Of a DNA stretch of 64,000 nucleotides, positions 56,296-64,000 are shown piece after piece. How positions within the stretch are numbered: the stretch's first letter is position 1; the number at the start of each line of letters is the position of its first letter. A program made the position numbers and the translations under genes. The notes below the pieces were generated by a model. That model ran no database searches. It was not told the DNA's origin and saw only the letters and a program-made list of their open reading frames with translations. Source of the stretch: Pandoraea faecigallinarum (lineage in GTDB: Bacteria; Pseudomonadota; Gammaproteobacteria; Burkholderiales; Burkholderiaceae); contig NZ_CP011807.3 of the NCBI RefSeq assembly GCF_001029105.3, positions 2,604,001 to 2,668,000 on the forward strand, given 5' to 3'.

Positions 56296-57921
56296 TCAGG
56301 CGTCGTAGCCGCGGAACAGGCCGCACAGGCGGAAGACGTCTTCCGTGTACGGCATGTTCTTGACCTTGCAGTAGCGGCTTGCCAGCTTCATCAGTTCCTT
56401 GATGTCGCGTCCGCTCGCGTTCGGATAGCGCGCAGCAAGCGTCTCGATGAGGCTGTCGTCCAGGTACGCCCCGACCTGCTCGGCCTGCATGCGCCACAGC
56501 CGGCGGGCATGCGCCGCACACGGCACTTCGTAATGGATCGTCGCAATACAACGCGAGAGGATCGCGTCGTCGACATCGCCGATACGGTTGGTGGTCATGA
56601 ACAACAGACCGTGGAAGTACTCCAGCGAGCGCAAAAATTCCGCGACGATGGCGTTGTGCTCCAGATCGTTGTCGCGTCGGCGAATGTAGACGTCCGCTTC
56701 GTCGAGCAGCAGGATCGCGTTCCAGCGCTGGGCGCGGCGCAAGATGCTCATGAGCGTTGCGCCGACCGACGCCGCCGTCGTGCCCAACTGCCCCGAATGC
56801 ACGCGATAGAGCGGCTTGCCAACCACCTCGGAGTAAATTTCGGCGGTGAGGGTCTTGCCGAGACCGGGCGCGCCCTGACAGAGAATCGTTGCCCCGCCCG
56901 ATTTTCCCGGGACGAAGTCGGGCATCATCACGTCCATGTTCGACGTCAGAATGTCGATCAGGTCATGATGGTGCGCCGGCAGCACCAGCTTGTCGCGCAA
57001 ACCCGGCTGGTATTCGTACTCGGTCATGTTCTGCACGTGCACCCAGAGGTTACGGTGCCAGTCCAGATGGAAAACATGCACGTAGCAGTGCAGCGGGATT
57101 GTCTCGAAGGCCTGCGCAATCTCGGCGTTGCGCCAGAAATCCGCGTCGCACGCCATCTCGAAATTGCGCTCCAGCCGCTCCTCGTCGTTGACGCATTTGG
57201 CAGTGATGCCGTCACCCACGCGGATCAATTCCGTCGCCCCCTTCGGATCGACGGAAAACGCCGCGCGACGCAGTACGAACTGCGCACCGAACGCGCGCTG
57301 CACGCGCAGGAAGCGCTGGGCATGCTGTTCGTACTCCGCCTTGAATTCGGCGCACTCCTTGTAGAAACCGAACTCCGCGAGCAATTCGGGAATGGTGCGA
57401 TTCGCGATGTCGTCACGCGTGAAAACGAGCGACGTGGTCATGCCCGAGCGGCGCGGACGGTGCTCGGTCGGGCTGAGGTTGGCCGACTGCATCGTATTCG
57501 CGAGCATGTCCACCACGACGTACGGCGCCCCCTGATCCGGTTCCACGTACCGCAGGCGGCGCACCAGCCAGGGCAGCAACGCGCCGTCGCGATGGCGCTG
57601 GTACAGCCAGCCGTCGATGACGTCGCGTGCGAGGTATGCGACGAGCCCCGGCACAAGCTTGTCCAGACTGGGAATCACCCGGGCCTGCGGCGCGTTGTAG
57701 ACGTTGTCGAGCGCAAGCATCTGAAACATCAACGCGCGCTCGTTCTGCGATTTGCTCAGCACGTAGAGCGTGTTGAGCGACTTGGCGTCGAACCATTCGC
57801 TCGAGACCAGCATGTTGCCGCGGCACACGCCGTACGCCGTCAGTTGCTTGCCCAGCGGTGAATCGGCGCCGATCAGTTGCATCAGCGGATGAATCAGCGA
57901 TTCGGGAATTTCGAAATCCAT
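56296..57921 (-). CDS. Stand-alone AAA+ ATPase
   Basis: Protein of 541 residues with a C-terminal AAA+ module: Walker A QGAPGLGKTLTAE (Thr at 357), Walker B ILLLDEADVYIRRRD (near 405), sensor 1 MTTNRIGDVDDAILSR and a sensor-2/lid helix region (ASGRDIKELMKLA). The N-terminal 330 residues are mixed alpha/beta and not recognised; a MoxR-like or proteasome-ATPase-like remodelling role is possible. An aromatic, His-rich segment (HVFHLDWHRNLWVHVQ) precedes the ATPase. GGGGGAG precedes ATG 57921. There is no partner gene beside it, which is unusual for substrate-specific AAA+ machines. Confidence 0.85.
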   Translation of the reverse strand: MDFEIPESLIHPLMQLIGADSPLGKQLTAYGVCRGNMLVSSEWFDAKSLNTLYVLSKSQNERALMFQMLALDNVYNAPQARVIPSLDKLVPGLVAYLARDVIDGWLYQRHRDGALLPWLVRRLRYVEPDQGAPYVVVDMLANTMQSANLSPTEHRPRRSGMTTSLVFTRDDIANRTIPELLAEFGFYKECAEFKAEYEQHAQRFLRVQRAFGAQFVLRRAAFSVDPKGATELIRVGDGITAKCVNDEERLERNFEMACDADFWRNAEIAQAFETIPLHCYVHVFHLDWHRNLWVHVQNMTEYEYQPGLRDKLVLPAHHHDLIDILTSNMDVMMPDFVPGKSGGATILCQGAPGLGKTLTAEIYSEVVGKPLYRVHSGQLGTTAASVGATLMSILRRAQRWNAILLLDEADVYIRRRDNDLEHNAIVAEFLRSLEYFHGLLFMTTNRIGDVDDAILSRCIATIHYEVPCAAHARRLWRMQAEQVGAYLDDSLIETLAARYPNASGRDIKELMKLASRYCKVKNMPYTEDVFRLCGLFRGYDA

Positions 57922-58011
57922 GGACGGCACTCCCCCGTGTGGCAGGTAAGGCTTGTGAGGCAGATAACACGCAACGACCGTGCGCCGTGTCGACGCGCGC
58001 CGACGCGCATG

Positions 58012-58740
58012 TCAGGCGAGGAAAAAGTCGATGGCTTGCGCCACGACGCCCGGCTCCATGATGTGCAGCCCGTCGAATTCGACGTATTGCACATCGTAGC
58101 CCGCCGCTTTGAGCTTGTTTGCGTTTTGCCGCCCGCTCGTGGCGATCGGCAGTTGTTCATCGATCGTTCCATGGGCGATGAAGATTTTCGGCTGCCCTTC
58201 CTGGACGAAGATCGACATGAAGCCGCCCGAAAAAGCGATGACATGACTCGCAATGTCGCCGTTCGTCACGCCAATGGAGAGTGCGTAGCTCGCGCCATCC
58301 GAGAAACCGGCGAATGCCACACGCCGCGCGTCGATGACGTAACGCGCCGCGACCTCACGCAATGCTGCCTGCAGGCGCTCCAGATCCGGACCGTTGCCGC
58401 CAATCACGATGTCCCACGTCGGGAATGTGGAATGCGGCGCGAGCACGAGAAACCGATGCCGCTGCGCGTGCGCTTCGATAAACGGCAATACCTTTTCCGG
58501 GAAACCGCCCGCGCCATGAAACATCACGAACAACGGCACGGGCCGGTCCGTTGGCAGTTCGGCGGGTACGTAGAGCACTGCATCGCGCGTTTCGCTCAAA
58601 CCGAGCGGATTGCGCCCGGGGGCAAAGACGGCGCGTGCAGGCGGCGAAGTCGCGGACGCGGTGTCAGGCACGGTCGTGGCAATCGGGGCGGATGCGATGA
58701 CGTCCGGTGACATGCGTCCGAACAGTGATGGGTCGAACAT
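58012..58740 (-). CDS. Alpha/beta hydrolase (phospholipase/carboxylesterase or PHB-depolymerase-like)
   Basis: Hydrolase of 242 residues with the oxyanion motif FVMFHGAGGFPEK, nucleophile elbow AFAGFSDGASYAL (Ser near 145), the acid in HGTIDEQLPI and catalytic His in FDGLHIMEPG. The first 35 residues are Ala/Thr/Pro-rich and lack a convincing signal peptide, so it may be cytosolic. It resembles short-chain esterases that cleave acyl or polyhydroxyalkanoate oligomers. An AT-rich palindrome lies 34 bases upstream of its start. Confidence 0.85.
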   Translation of the reverse strand: MFDPSLFGRMSPDVIASAPIATTVPDTASATSPPARAVFAPGRNPLGLSETRDAVLYVPAELPTDRPVPLFVMFHGAGGFPEKVLPFIEAHAQRHRFLVLAPHSTFPTWDIVIGGNGPDLERLQAALREVAARYVIDARRVAFAGFSDGASYALSIGVTNGDIASHVIAFSGGFMSIFVQEGQPKIFIAHGTIDEQLPIATSGRQNANKLKAAGYDVQYVEFDGLHIMEPGVVAQAIDFFLA

Positions 58741-58773
58741 GGCGCGGTGTTGTCTCGTGATCGTTGATATTAT

Positions 58774-58790
58774 TGATATATTGTATATCA
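58774..58790. promoter_or_regulatory. AT-rich palindrome in esterase promoter
   Basis: TGATATA-TTG-TATATCA is a perfect 7-bp inverted repeat 34 bases upstream of the esterase start. Its placement overlaps where RNA polymerase would bind, consistent with a repressor site. Confidence 0.5.
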
Positions 58791-58832
58791 CACACTTGGC
58801 CACTGGCACCCGGTATTGACTTCGTGACCGCC

Positions 58833-59723
58833 TTATCCGGCCATGTACGCGGTCAATCCGGCCACGAGTGCGTCGAACGTTACCTTGCAGCGCGCGCTGG
58901 TGCGCAGGTCTTCGTGCATCGTCACCCACGTCGTCAACCGGAAGCGAAAGGCGCTGGGGAGAACGCGCACCAGCCGGGTGTCACGCCGGGCCAGCGGCAC
59001 CTGACATCCTCCAATGCCATACCCTGCCCGGATCATGGCCAGTTGTGCCAGGTCGCTGTCGGCACGAAATCCGAACGCGTCCCTCGACCATGCCGGTACG
59101 CTGCGCGTGGCCTCCCGCAGAAACGGCGTCAGCTTGTCGAAACCGATTACGGTGTGACGCGCTAGCTCGGCCAGCGACGACGGTGTGCCATGGCGTGCCA
59201 GGTAGTCGTCGCGCGCATGCAGCCCGACATCGATGACGCCAATACGACGCGCGATCAGCGCCTCCTGTTGCGGCGCCGCCATGCGCACCGCGATATCCAC
59301 TTCGCGATGCAGCAAATCCTGAATGCGGTTGGTCGGCACCAGTTCGATGGTCAGCTCCGGATGCGCCCGGCGCAGCCCCGTGAGGATCGGCGGCAGGACT
59401 TCGACGCCGACGACCTCGCTGGCCGAGAGCCGAACGACACCACGCACGCCGCCGCCATGGCTCGCGGCGGCACGCTCGAACGCCAGCGCCGTGTGCTGCA
59501 TGGCGTGCGCGTGGGGGCGCAGGGCCAGCGCGGCATCCGTCGGTAACAAGCCCGTCTGCGAGCGCGTGAAAAGCGTTTGCCCCAGCGCCGCCTCCAGCGC
59601 GGCGATATGGCGTCCGGCAGTCGGTTGCGTCATGTCGAGGGCGCGCGCGGCGCCCGAGAGAGAGCCCTCCGTCAACACGGCAAGAAAGGTCCGGCAAAGA
59701 TCCCAGCTGAGATTCGATGTCAT
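58833..59723 (-). CDS. LysR-type regulator divergent from epimerase gene
   Basis: LysR-family protein of 296 residues; the winged helix spans about 5-65 (SLSGAARALDMTQPTAGRHIAALE), followed by an effector domain. The CrgA-type feature RTFLAVLTEGSLSGAAR is visible. It is transcribed away from an NAD-dependent epimerase/dehydratase gene, a very common LysR arrangement in which the regulator activates its divergent partner. ATG 59723 is chosen because upstream in-frame codons lie in the intergenic repeat region. Confidence 0.88.
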   Translation of the reverse strand: MTSNLSWDLCRTFLAVLTEGSLSGAARALDMTQPTAGRHIAALEAALGQTLFTRSQTGLLPTDAALALRPHAHAMQHTALAFERAAASHGGGVRGVVRLSASEVVGVEVLPPILTGLRRAHPELTIELVPTNRIQDLLHREVDIAVRMAAPQQEALIARRIGVIDVGLHARDDYLARHGTPSSLAELARHTVIGFDKLTPFLREATRSVPAWSRDAFGFRADSDLAQLAMIRAGYGIGGCQVPLARRDTRLVRVLPSAFRFRLTTWVTMHEDLRTSARCKVTFDALVAGLTAYMAG

Positions 59724-59736
59724 ACGAAAATGTATA

Positions 59737-59756
59737 GCCGATAGATGATCTTCGGC
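59737..59756. promoter_or_regulatory. Inverted repeat between LysR and epimerase genes
   Basis: GCCGA and TCGGC are separated by 10 bases in the 96-base divergent promoter region. It is a weak but well-placed candidate for the LysR site. Confidence 0.3.
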
Positions 59757-59819
59757 AATTTTATTCGCATTGCCTTGCGCGGAGAATGGCATCACCGACA
59801 ACGAACCAGGAGGACTCTC

Positions 59820-60842
59820 ATGACGTATTCGACCCAACGGCGCGTTTCACGCGCGCTGGTGCTCGGCGCGACGGGCGGCATCGGCGGCGAGGTCGCGAGG
59901 CAATTGACCGCTGCCGGTTGGCATGTGCGTGCGTTGCGGCGCGGTGGCGCACCGCGTGCCTCGTTCGGCGATACCGCGCGGGACATGGACATGGGCATCG
60001 GCATCGAATGGGTCGGCGGCGACGCCATGCGTGCCGACGATGTCCTTGCCGCCGCCAGCGATTGCGACGTCATCGTGCACGCCGTGAATCCGCCGGGGTA
60101 TCGCCATTGGGATACACAGGTATTGCCCATGCTCGAGAACACCATCGCGGCCGCGCGCCGCCACGGGGCAACCGTCGTGCTGCCCGGCACCGTGTACAAC
60201 TACGGCCCGGAGACTTTTCCCGTGCTACGCGAAGACGCACCGCAACGCCCGCTCACCCGCAAAGGTGCAATTCGCGTCACGATGGAAAGCCGTTTGCGCG
60301 ACGCCAGCCGCAATGGCGTGCAGACAATTGTCGTGCGCGCGGGCGATTTTTTCGGGGCACGAACACGCAACAGCTGGTTCGGACAGGGTCTCGTGAAGCC
60401 GGAGCGAACCACGCGCCTTGTCCATGTGCCCAACGCCCTGGGCGTCGGCCACGAATGGTCGTATCTGCCCGACGTCGCACGCACGATGGTCATGCTTATC
60501 GAACGGCGTCGCGCGCTCCCCGGCTTCGCCAACTTTCACATGGCCGGACATTGGGACGCCGACGGCACGGAGATGGCCGCGGCGATCACGCGCGTGATGG
60601 CGCGCCACGGCGTCGAGGTGAGAACGCGGCGCTTTCCGTGGTGGCTGACCACGGCACTGTCCCCCTTCGTCACCACGCTGCGCGAATTGCGGGAAATGCG
60701 TTATCTGTGGCAACAGCCGGTGCGCATGGACAACGCACGGCTCATCGACGTACTCGGCGAAGAACCGCACACGCCGCTCGACGTTGCCGTGCACGCTACG
60801 CTCGAAGGCCTCGGATGCCTGCCGCGCAAGCCGTCGGCCTGA
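59820..60842 (+). CDS. NAD-dependent epimerase/dehydratase (extended SDR)
   Basis: Rossmann-fold short-chain dehydrogenase of 340 residues, extended class. The NAD-binding motif is LVLGATGGIGGEVARQL (about 14-30). The usual YxxxK has moved: the catalytic Tyr probably lies in GTVYNYGPE and the SDR Ser/Thr in VVLPGT, with Lys unclear. Such proteins act on nucleotide sugars, dihydroflavonols or small ketones. ATG 59820 with GGAGG upstream. Its divergent LysR partner probably controls it. Confidence 0.87.
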   Translation: MTYSTQRRVSRALVLGATGGIGGEVARQLTAAGWHVRALRRGGAPRASFGDTARDMDMGIGIEWVGGDAMRADDVLAAASDCDVIVHAVNPPGYRHWDTQVLPMLENTIAAARRHGATVVLPGTVYNYGPETFPVLREDAPQRPLTRKGAIRVTMESRLRDASRNGVQTIVVRAGDFFGARTRNSWFGQGLVKPERTTRLVHVPNALGVGHEWSYLPDVARTMVMLIERRRALPGFANFHMAGHWDADGTEMAAAITRVMARHGVEVRTRRFPWWLTTALSPFVTTLRELREMRYLWQQPVRMDNARLIDVLGEEPHTPLDVAVHATLEGLGCLPRKPSA

Positions 60843-60892
60843 CGTTGCTCACGCTCACGATTGCCGCTGCGGCCATGCTGCGCCTGTCGGGA

Positions 60893-61750
60893 TCAGCCGC
60901 CTCGCGCACCGCCCAGCAGACGCGAGATGCGACGCGCCGCGTCGGTGAGCGCCGCGACTGTCTGCGGGTTCGGATGCGCCGGCAGATAGTGGATCGAGCC
61001 AACGATGGCGAGCGTGCCGAAGAGCGAACCGTCGTCCTGCACAATGGGCGCCGCCAACGCATTCACGCCAAGGAACACTTCCTCGGGTGCGTCCGCCCAG
61101 CCGCGCTCGCGCACCAGCGCGAGTTCGTGCGAGAGACGCATCGTGTCGGTGATGGTGTGAGGCGTGCAGGCGTCGAGCGGACCGGCGAGTACGGCGTCGC
61201 GCCGCTCCTGCGCGCCGAACGCCAGCGCGATCTTGCCCTGCGCCACACTATGCAGCTTGAACTGCGTGCCCGGGTGCAGCAGGATCTCCAGCGGGCTGCG
61301 CCCGCGCATCACGTCGAGCACGACCACATCGGTTTCGGTAAACGAGCTGATGACGATGGTCTGGCCCACCGCATCGCGCAACTCTTCCATCACCGGACGT
61401 GCCAGACCCACGACGTCGAACTGCTTGACCAGCTTCTGCCCGAGCAGGAACAGACGCCAGCCGATGCGATAGCGGCTCGTGCGCGGATTTTGCACCACGT
61501 ATCCCTCCTGACGTAGCGCCGTGAGATGCCGGTGAACCCGCGCCTTCGGCACGCCGAGCGCCTCTGCCAGATGCGTCACGCCGCATTCGGCATTGCGCTC
61601 GGCCAGCAACTCCAGAATGCGCAGCGAAATCACCGAAGTCGACGACGTGTTGAGTTCGTCACCGCCCGAGTCGGACCGTTCAGCCCGTTCAGCCCGTTCG
61701 GTGCGGGAGGTGTCGATGACGTCGTTCGCGGTGTCCTTCGATCGTTTCAC
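60893..61750 (-). CDS. IclR-family transcriptional regulator
   Basis: IclR-type regulator of 285 residues. After a 35-residue polar, Glu/Arg-repeat leader (ERAERAERS), the winged helix lies at about 40-100 (VTHLAEALGVPKARVHRHLTAL) and the effector domain follows (LEILLHPGTQFKLHSVAQGKIALAFG, then LGVNALAAPIV). It starts at GTG 61750 with AAGGA upstream. The adjacent cupin gene is transcribed in the same direction 33 bases upstream, and an MFS gene is divergent; it probably regulates both through the palindromes at 62519 and 62613. Confidence 0.9.
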   Translation of the reverse strand: MKRSKDTANDVIDTSRTERAERAERSDSGGDELNTSSTSVISLRILELLAERNAECGVTHLAEALGVPKARVHRHLTALRQEGYVVQNPRTSRYRIGWRLFLLGQKLVKQFDVVGLARPVMEELRDAVGQTIVISSFTETDVVVLDVMRGRSPLEILLHPGTQFKLHSVAQGKIALAFGAQERRDAVLAGPLDACTPHTITDTMRLSHELALVRERGWADAPEEVFLGVNALAAPIVQDDGSLFGTLAIVGSIHYLPAHPNPQTVAALTDAARRISRLLGGARGG

Positions 61751-61783
61751 TGAGTGTCCTTTGTCACTGTCGCCGCGCGTTGA

Positions 61784-62461
61784 CTACTGTGCGTCGAGCG
61801 AGATGAAACGCTCGCCGAACACGTGATAGCGCTGCGGCTTGTTCTTGTTGGCGTCCTCGGGGCGCACGTAACGAATCGAGCTGCGATTGCGGCATGCCCG
61901 CGGCAGGATGAAGCAGCGGATGAACGTCGTATCGCGCGCCTCGGTCGTCGGTGCCAGCACCGGTGCGTGACCGAGTTCGAGCCAGGCCTGTCCCGGCCCG
62001 TGGGTGTGCGACGCACCGAGTGTCTCGATCGTGATCTCGCCTTCGAGCGTGCAGCGCACACCGGGCCCTTGATGCACGTGCGTATGCGCCACGCCGCCGG
62101 GGGGGAATTGTACCTTGTCACAACGCATGAGCCACTGTTGACGCGGGTCCAGTTCGACCGGCGCTGCCAGCTTGAGCGTGGAGGACGCCCCCGGCGCCGA
62201 CGCGATCTCGCCCGGCGTCGGCTCGCTGCCCGACATCAATTCCCAACGCCACAACGTTGCCCCTTCGCTGCCGGCGATCAGCGCCACGCTGTCCTCGCCC
62301 AGCCAGGCACTTTGCTCCGGATGATGCTGCGCACCGGTATCGAACTCGATGGCGACGTCGCCTCGCACGACATAAATGGCCCGGCGTGCGGACGGCAAAT
62401 ACACCGGCGGATGGTTCGGCGCGATGACATCTTCGAATAAACGCAATTGAAACGGCTTCAC
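61784..62461 (-). CDS. Cupin-domain protein
   Basis: A 225-residue cupin (bicupin-like) protein. An N-terminal barrel includes RRAIYVVRGDVAIEFDTG; the second carries a clearer metal site with His in GVAHTHVHQGPGVRCTLEGE and GASHTHGPGQAWLELGH. Metal cupins include dioxygenases, isomerases and sensors, so the reaction is not set. GTG 62461 follows AGGAG by 8 bases, and an operator-like palindrome lies 58 bases upstream. It is likely cotranscribed with the IclR gene. Confidence 0.8.
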   Translation of the reverse strand: MKPFQLRLFEDVIAPNHPPVYLPSARRAIYVVRGDVAIEFDTGAQHHPEQSAWLGEDSVALIAGSEGATLWRWELMSGSEPTPGEIASAPGASSTLKLAAPVELDPRQQWLMRCDKVQFPPGGVAHTHVHQGPGVRCTLEGEITIETLGASHTHGPGQAWLELGHAPVLAPTTEARDTTFIRCFILPRACRNRSSIRYVRPEDANKNKPQRYHVFGERFISLDAQ

Positions 62462-62518
62462 TTTCCGATCTCCTGTGACAACGGGTTGCCTCGACTGCCG
62501 AGACAACATGGACACAGA

Positions 62519-62535
62519 GTATCGACTATCGATAC
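62519..62535. promoter_or_regulatory. Palindrome near cupin promoter
   Basis: GTATCGA-CTA-TCGATAC is a perfect 7-bp inverted repeat 58 bases upstream of the cupin gene. Its GTATCGA half-site recurs in the palindrome at 62613. Confidence 0.6.
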
Positions 62536-62612
62536 GCAAAGAACTATTTATGGTTTACCACGAGACCCGGATTCCGAATGTGCTGTTATTATTCGAACGA
62601 AATCATTCCCAT

Positions 62613-62633
62613 ATGTATCGATAGACGATACAT
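62613..62633. promoter_or_regulatory. Palindrome near MFS promoter
   Basis: ATGTATCG and CGATACAT are perfect 8-bp arms around five bases, 41 bases upstream of the MFS start. It shares the GTATCG half-site with 62519-62535, suggesting one regulator controls both divergent transcripts. Confidence 0.6.
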
Positions 62634-62673
62634 GAGGTATGACATTAAGATGGATTCCTTGAAGGAGACAAGA

Positions 62674-63936
62674 ATGGACACTGGCACGACCGCCCTGAAA
62701 TCGGCGGGCGCGGCACGTCGGCCGTGGTATCGCGGCGCGAGTCCCGCGCAATGGCGCGCATTTGGTTCGGCATACATCGGCTGGATGCTCGACATCATGG
62801 ATCTGATGCTGTTCGCGATGGTGATTCGCTACATCAGCGCGGATTTGCATTTCGACAAGGGGGTGGCAGGCATCATCGCGTCACTCACGCTGCTCGCCAC
62901 GGCCTTCGGCGGCCTGTTCTTCGGCTTTCTGGCCGATCGCATCGGCCGTACCAAGTCGATGATCCTGTCGATCCTCTGCTATTCCATCGGCACCGCGCTG
63001 TGCGGCTTCGCGGACTCGGTGACGTCGCTGCTCATCTTCCGCTTCCTGCTTGGGCTCGGCATTGGCGGCGAGTGGTCGGCTGGCGCCGCACTCATTACCG
63101 AGACGTGGCCCGCCGAGCATCGTGCCAAGGTCATGGCCTGGGTGCAGAGTGCGTTTGCCGTCGGGTATGCCGTCGCCGCCGTCGTCGCGGCCGTGATCCT
63201 GCCGCACTTCGGATGGCGCTGGGTATTCGCGTTCGGTCTGGTGCCCACGGTGCTGGCGTTCTGGGTGCGCCGTCACGTGGAAGAACCCGCCATCTGGCGT
63301 GAACAACGCGTGCGTCTCACGCTCGGCCAGACACTTGGCATGCTGTTCGGCCCCTACGCGCGCAGCACGATCGTGGGCCTCGCCTTCACGGCAGCGGCGA
63401 TGTGCGGTTACTGGGGCTTGTTCACGTGGATCCCGGCGTATCTCTCGACGCCCGTCGAGCAAGGCGGTCCGGGCTTCGATCTGATTCGTTCGACGACGTG
63501 GATCGTCATCATGCAGATCGGCGCCGCGGCGGGCTTCGTATGCTTCGGCTACATTGCCGATCGCATCGGTTGCCGCAAGTCGTTCCTGCTGTTCTTTATC
63601 GTGTCCGCGATCACCGTGCCGCTCTATGTGGCGATCCGGGAGCCGATGCTGCTGCTGGCGTTCGGCCCGGTCGTGGCGTTCTTCGGTACCGGCTTCTACA
63701 GCGGCTTCGCCCCGACGTTCGCGGAGATGTTCCCCACGCAAGTGCGCGCGACGGCACAAGGCTTCATCTACAACACGGGACGCGCCGCCAGCGCCCTCGC
63801 CCCGGCCGCCGTCGGTCTGCTCTCGCGTGGCGAGAACGTGAGCGTCGCACTGGGCGCGACCGCCGGCTTCTTCCTGCTCGCGGCGATCATCGTCTACTTC
63901 TTCCTGCCGGAAAGCCACGGCGAAGCGCTCGCCTGA
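62674..63936 (+). CDS. MFS transporter, aromatic acid/metabolite-proton symporter type
   Basis: Major facilitator of 420 residues and 12 helices. The helix-1 acid DIMDLMLFAMV and the loop 2-3 motif DRIGRTKSMI are typical of the aromatic acid:proton and metabolite:proton symporter groups; GIGGEWSAGAALITETWP and the matching second-half DRIGCRKSF and YSGFAPTFAEMFPTQVRATAQG segments support this. It starts at ATG 62674 with GGAG upstream, divergent from the cupin and IclR genes. Together they suggest uptake and oxidation of a small organic acid. It ends 64 bases before the window edge. Confidence 0.9.
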   Translation: MDTGTTALKSAGAARRPWYRGASPAQWRAFGSAYIGWMLDIMDLMLFAMVIRYISADLHFDKGVAGIIASLTLLATAFGGLFFGFLADRIGRTKSMILSILCYSIGTALCGFADSVTSLLIFRFLLGLGIGGEWSAGAALITETWPAEHRAKVMAWVQSAFAVGYAVAAVVAAVILPHFGWRWVFAFGLVPTVLAFWVRRHVEEPAIWREQRVRLTLGQTLGMLFGPYARSTIVGLAFTAAAMCGYWGLFTWIPAYLSTPVEQGGPGFDLIRSTTWIVIMQIGAAAGFVCFGYIADRIGCRKSFLLFFIVSAITVPLYVAIREPMLLLAFGPVVAFFGTGFYSGFAPTFAEMFPTQVRATAQGFIYNTGRAASALAPAAVGLLSRGENVSVALGATAGFFLLAAIIVYFFLPESHGEALA

Positions 63937-64000
63937 TCCGGCACGCGTGCGCCACAGCGGCGCCCGTCCATCGCCCGATGCGACCTCGCGCGCCGATGGC

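Overview
The window is GC-rich chromosomal DNA with the gene content of a Burkholderiaceae bacterium (order Burkholderiales). Pandoraea or a close Burkholderia relative is the likeliest source. The basis is a dgdA/dgdR pair matching what is known from Burkholderia cepacia, AidA/PixA inclusion-body proteins, an HutC-controlled hut operon, many LysR regulators, NMT1/SsuA-type ABC transporters and Burkholderia-type trimeric porins. The genus is inferred. I see no rRNA, tRNA, CRISPR, transposase or phage gene, so this is metabolic chromosome rather than a mobile island.

1-10 kb: a truncated chemoreceptor, a stand-alone phosphatidylserine-decarboxylase-like enzyme with an N-terminal extension, an entericidin-like lipoprotein, the divergent dgdR/dgdA pair around a perfect 14-bp palindrome, a secreted esterase, a GT39-type membrane glycosyltransferase and an orphan Tat-exported sulfonate-type binding protein. 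10-18 kb: a histidine-utilisation locus (hutC, then hutU-hutH-permease-hutI-hutG) with an operator palindrome in front of hutU. The arginase-type HutG implies the four-step route to glutamate plus formamide.

18-24 kb: a LysR regulator, a complete taurine/nitrate-type ABC importer (binding protein, permease, ATPase) and an FAD-dependent amine/amino-acid oxidase, read as one import-and-oxidise unit. 24-28 kb: a GFA protein, an Rrf2 regulator with a methyltransferase, an uncharacterised 540-residue protein and an MFS transporter.

28.9-44.1 kb: the most coherent candidate for an undescribed system. A nine-gene leftward run (FAH-family hydrolase, binding protein, VOC metalloenzyme, permease, ATPase, alpha/beta hydrolase, DapA-family lyase, porin, amino-acid permease) faces a D-2-hydroxyacid dehydrogenase. 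It is followed by an LVIVD-repeat protein, a second porin, a second VOC protein and a FadR/VanR-type GntR regulator. The sequence ATGTATAC followed by two A/T bases lies in all the promoter regions of this block. I read it as a GntR regulon for uptake and degradation of an unidentified, probably cyclic, acid.

44-54 kb: two adjacent AidA/PixA-family genes, then two cytosine-deaminase-like amidohydrolases, an AllE-like ureidoglycine aminohydrolase, a LysR regulator, a gamma-glutamyltransferase-like enzyme and a DUF1097 membrane protein, pointing to breakdown of a nitrogen-rich compound. 53-58 kb: a repeat-containing acidic orphan, a NarL-type two-component system and a lone AAA+ ATPase. 58-64 kb: an esterase, a LysR/epimerase divergent pair, and an IclR-cupin-MFS group with two matching palindromes in the cupin/MFS promoter region. 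In-frame repeats occur in two ABC transporter genes (9-bp and 12-bp units), and two more short tandem repeats lie between genes.
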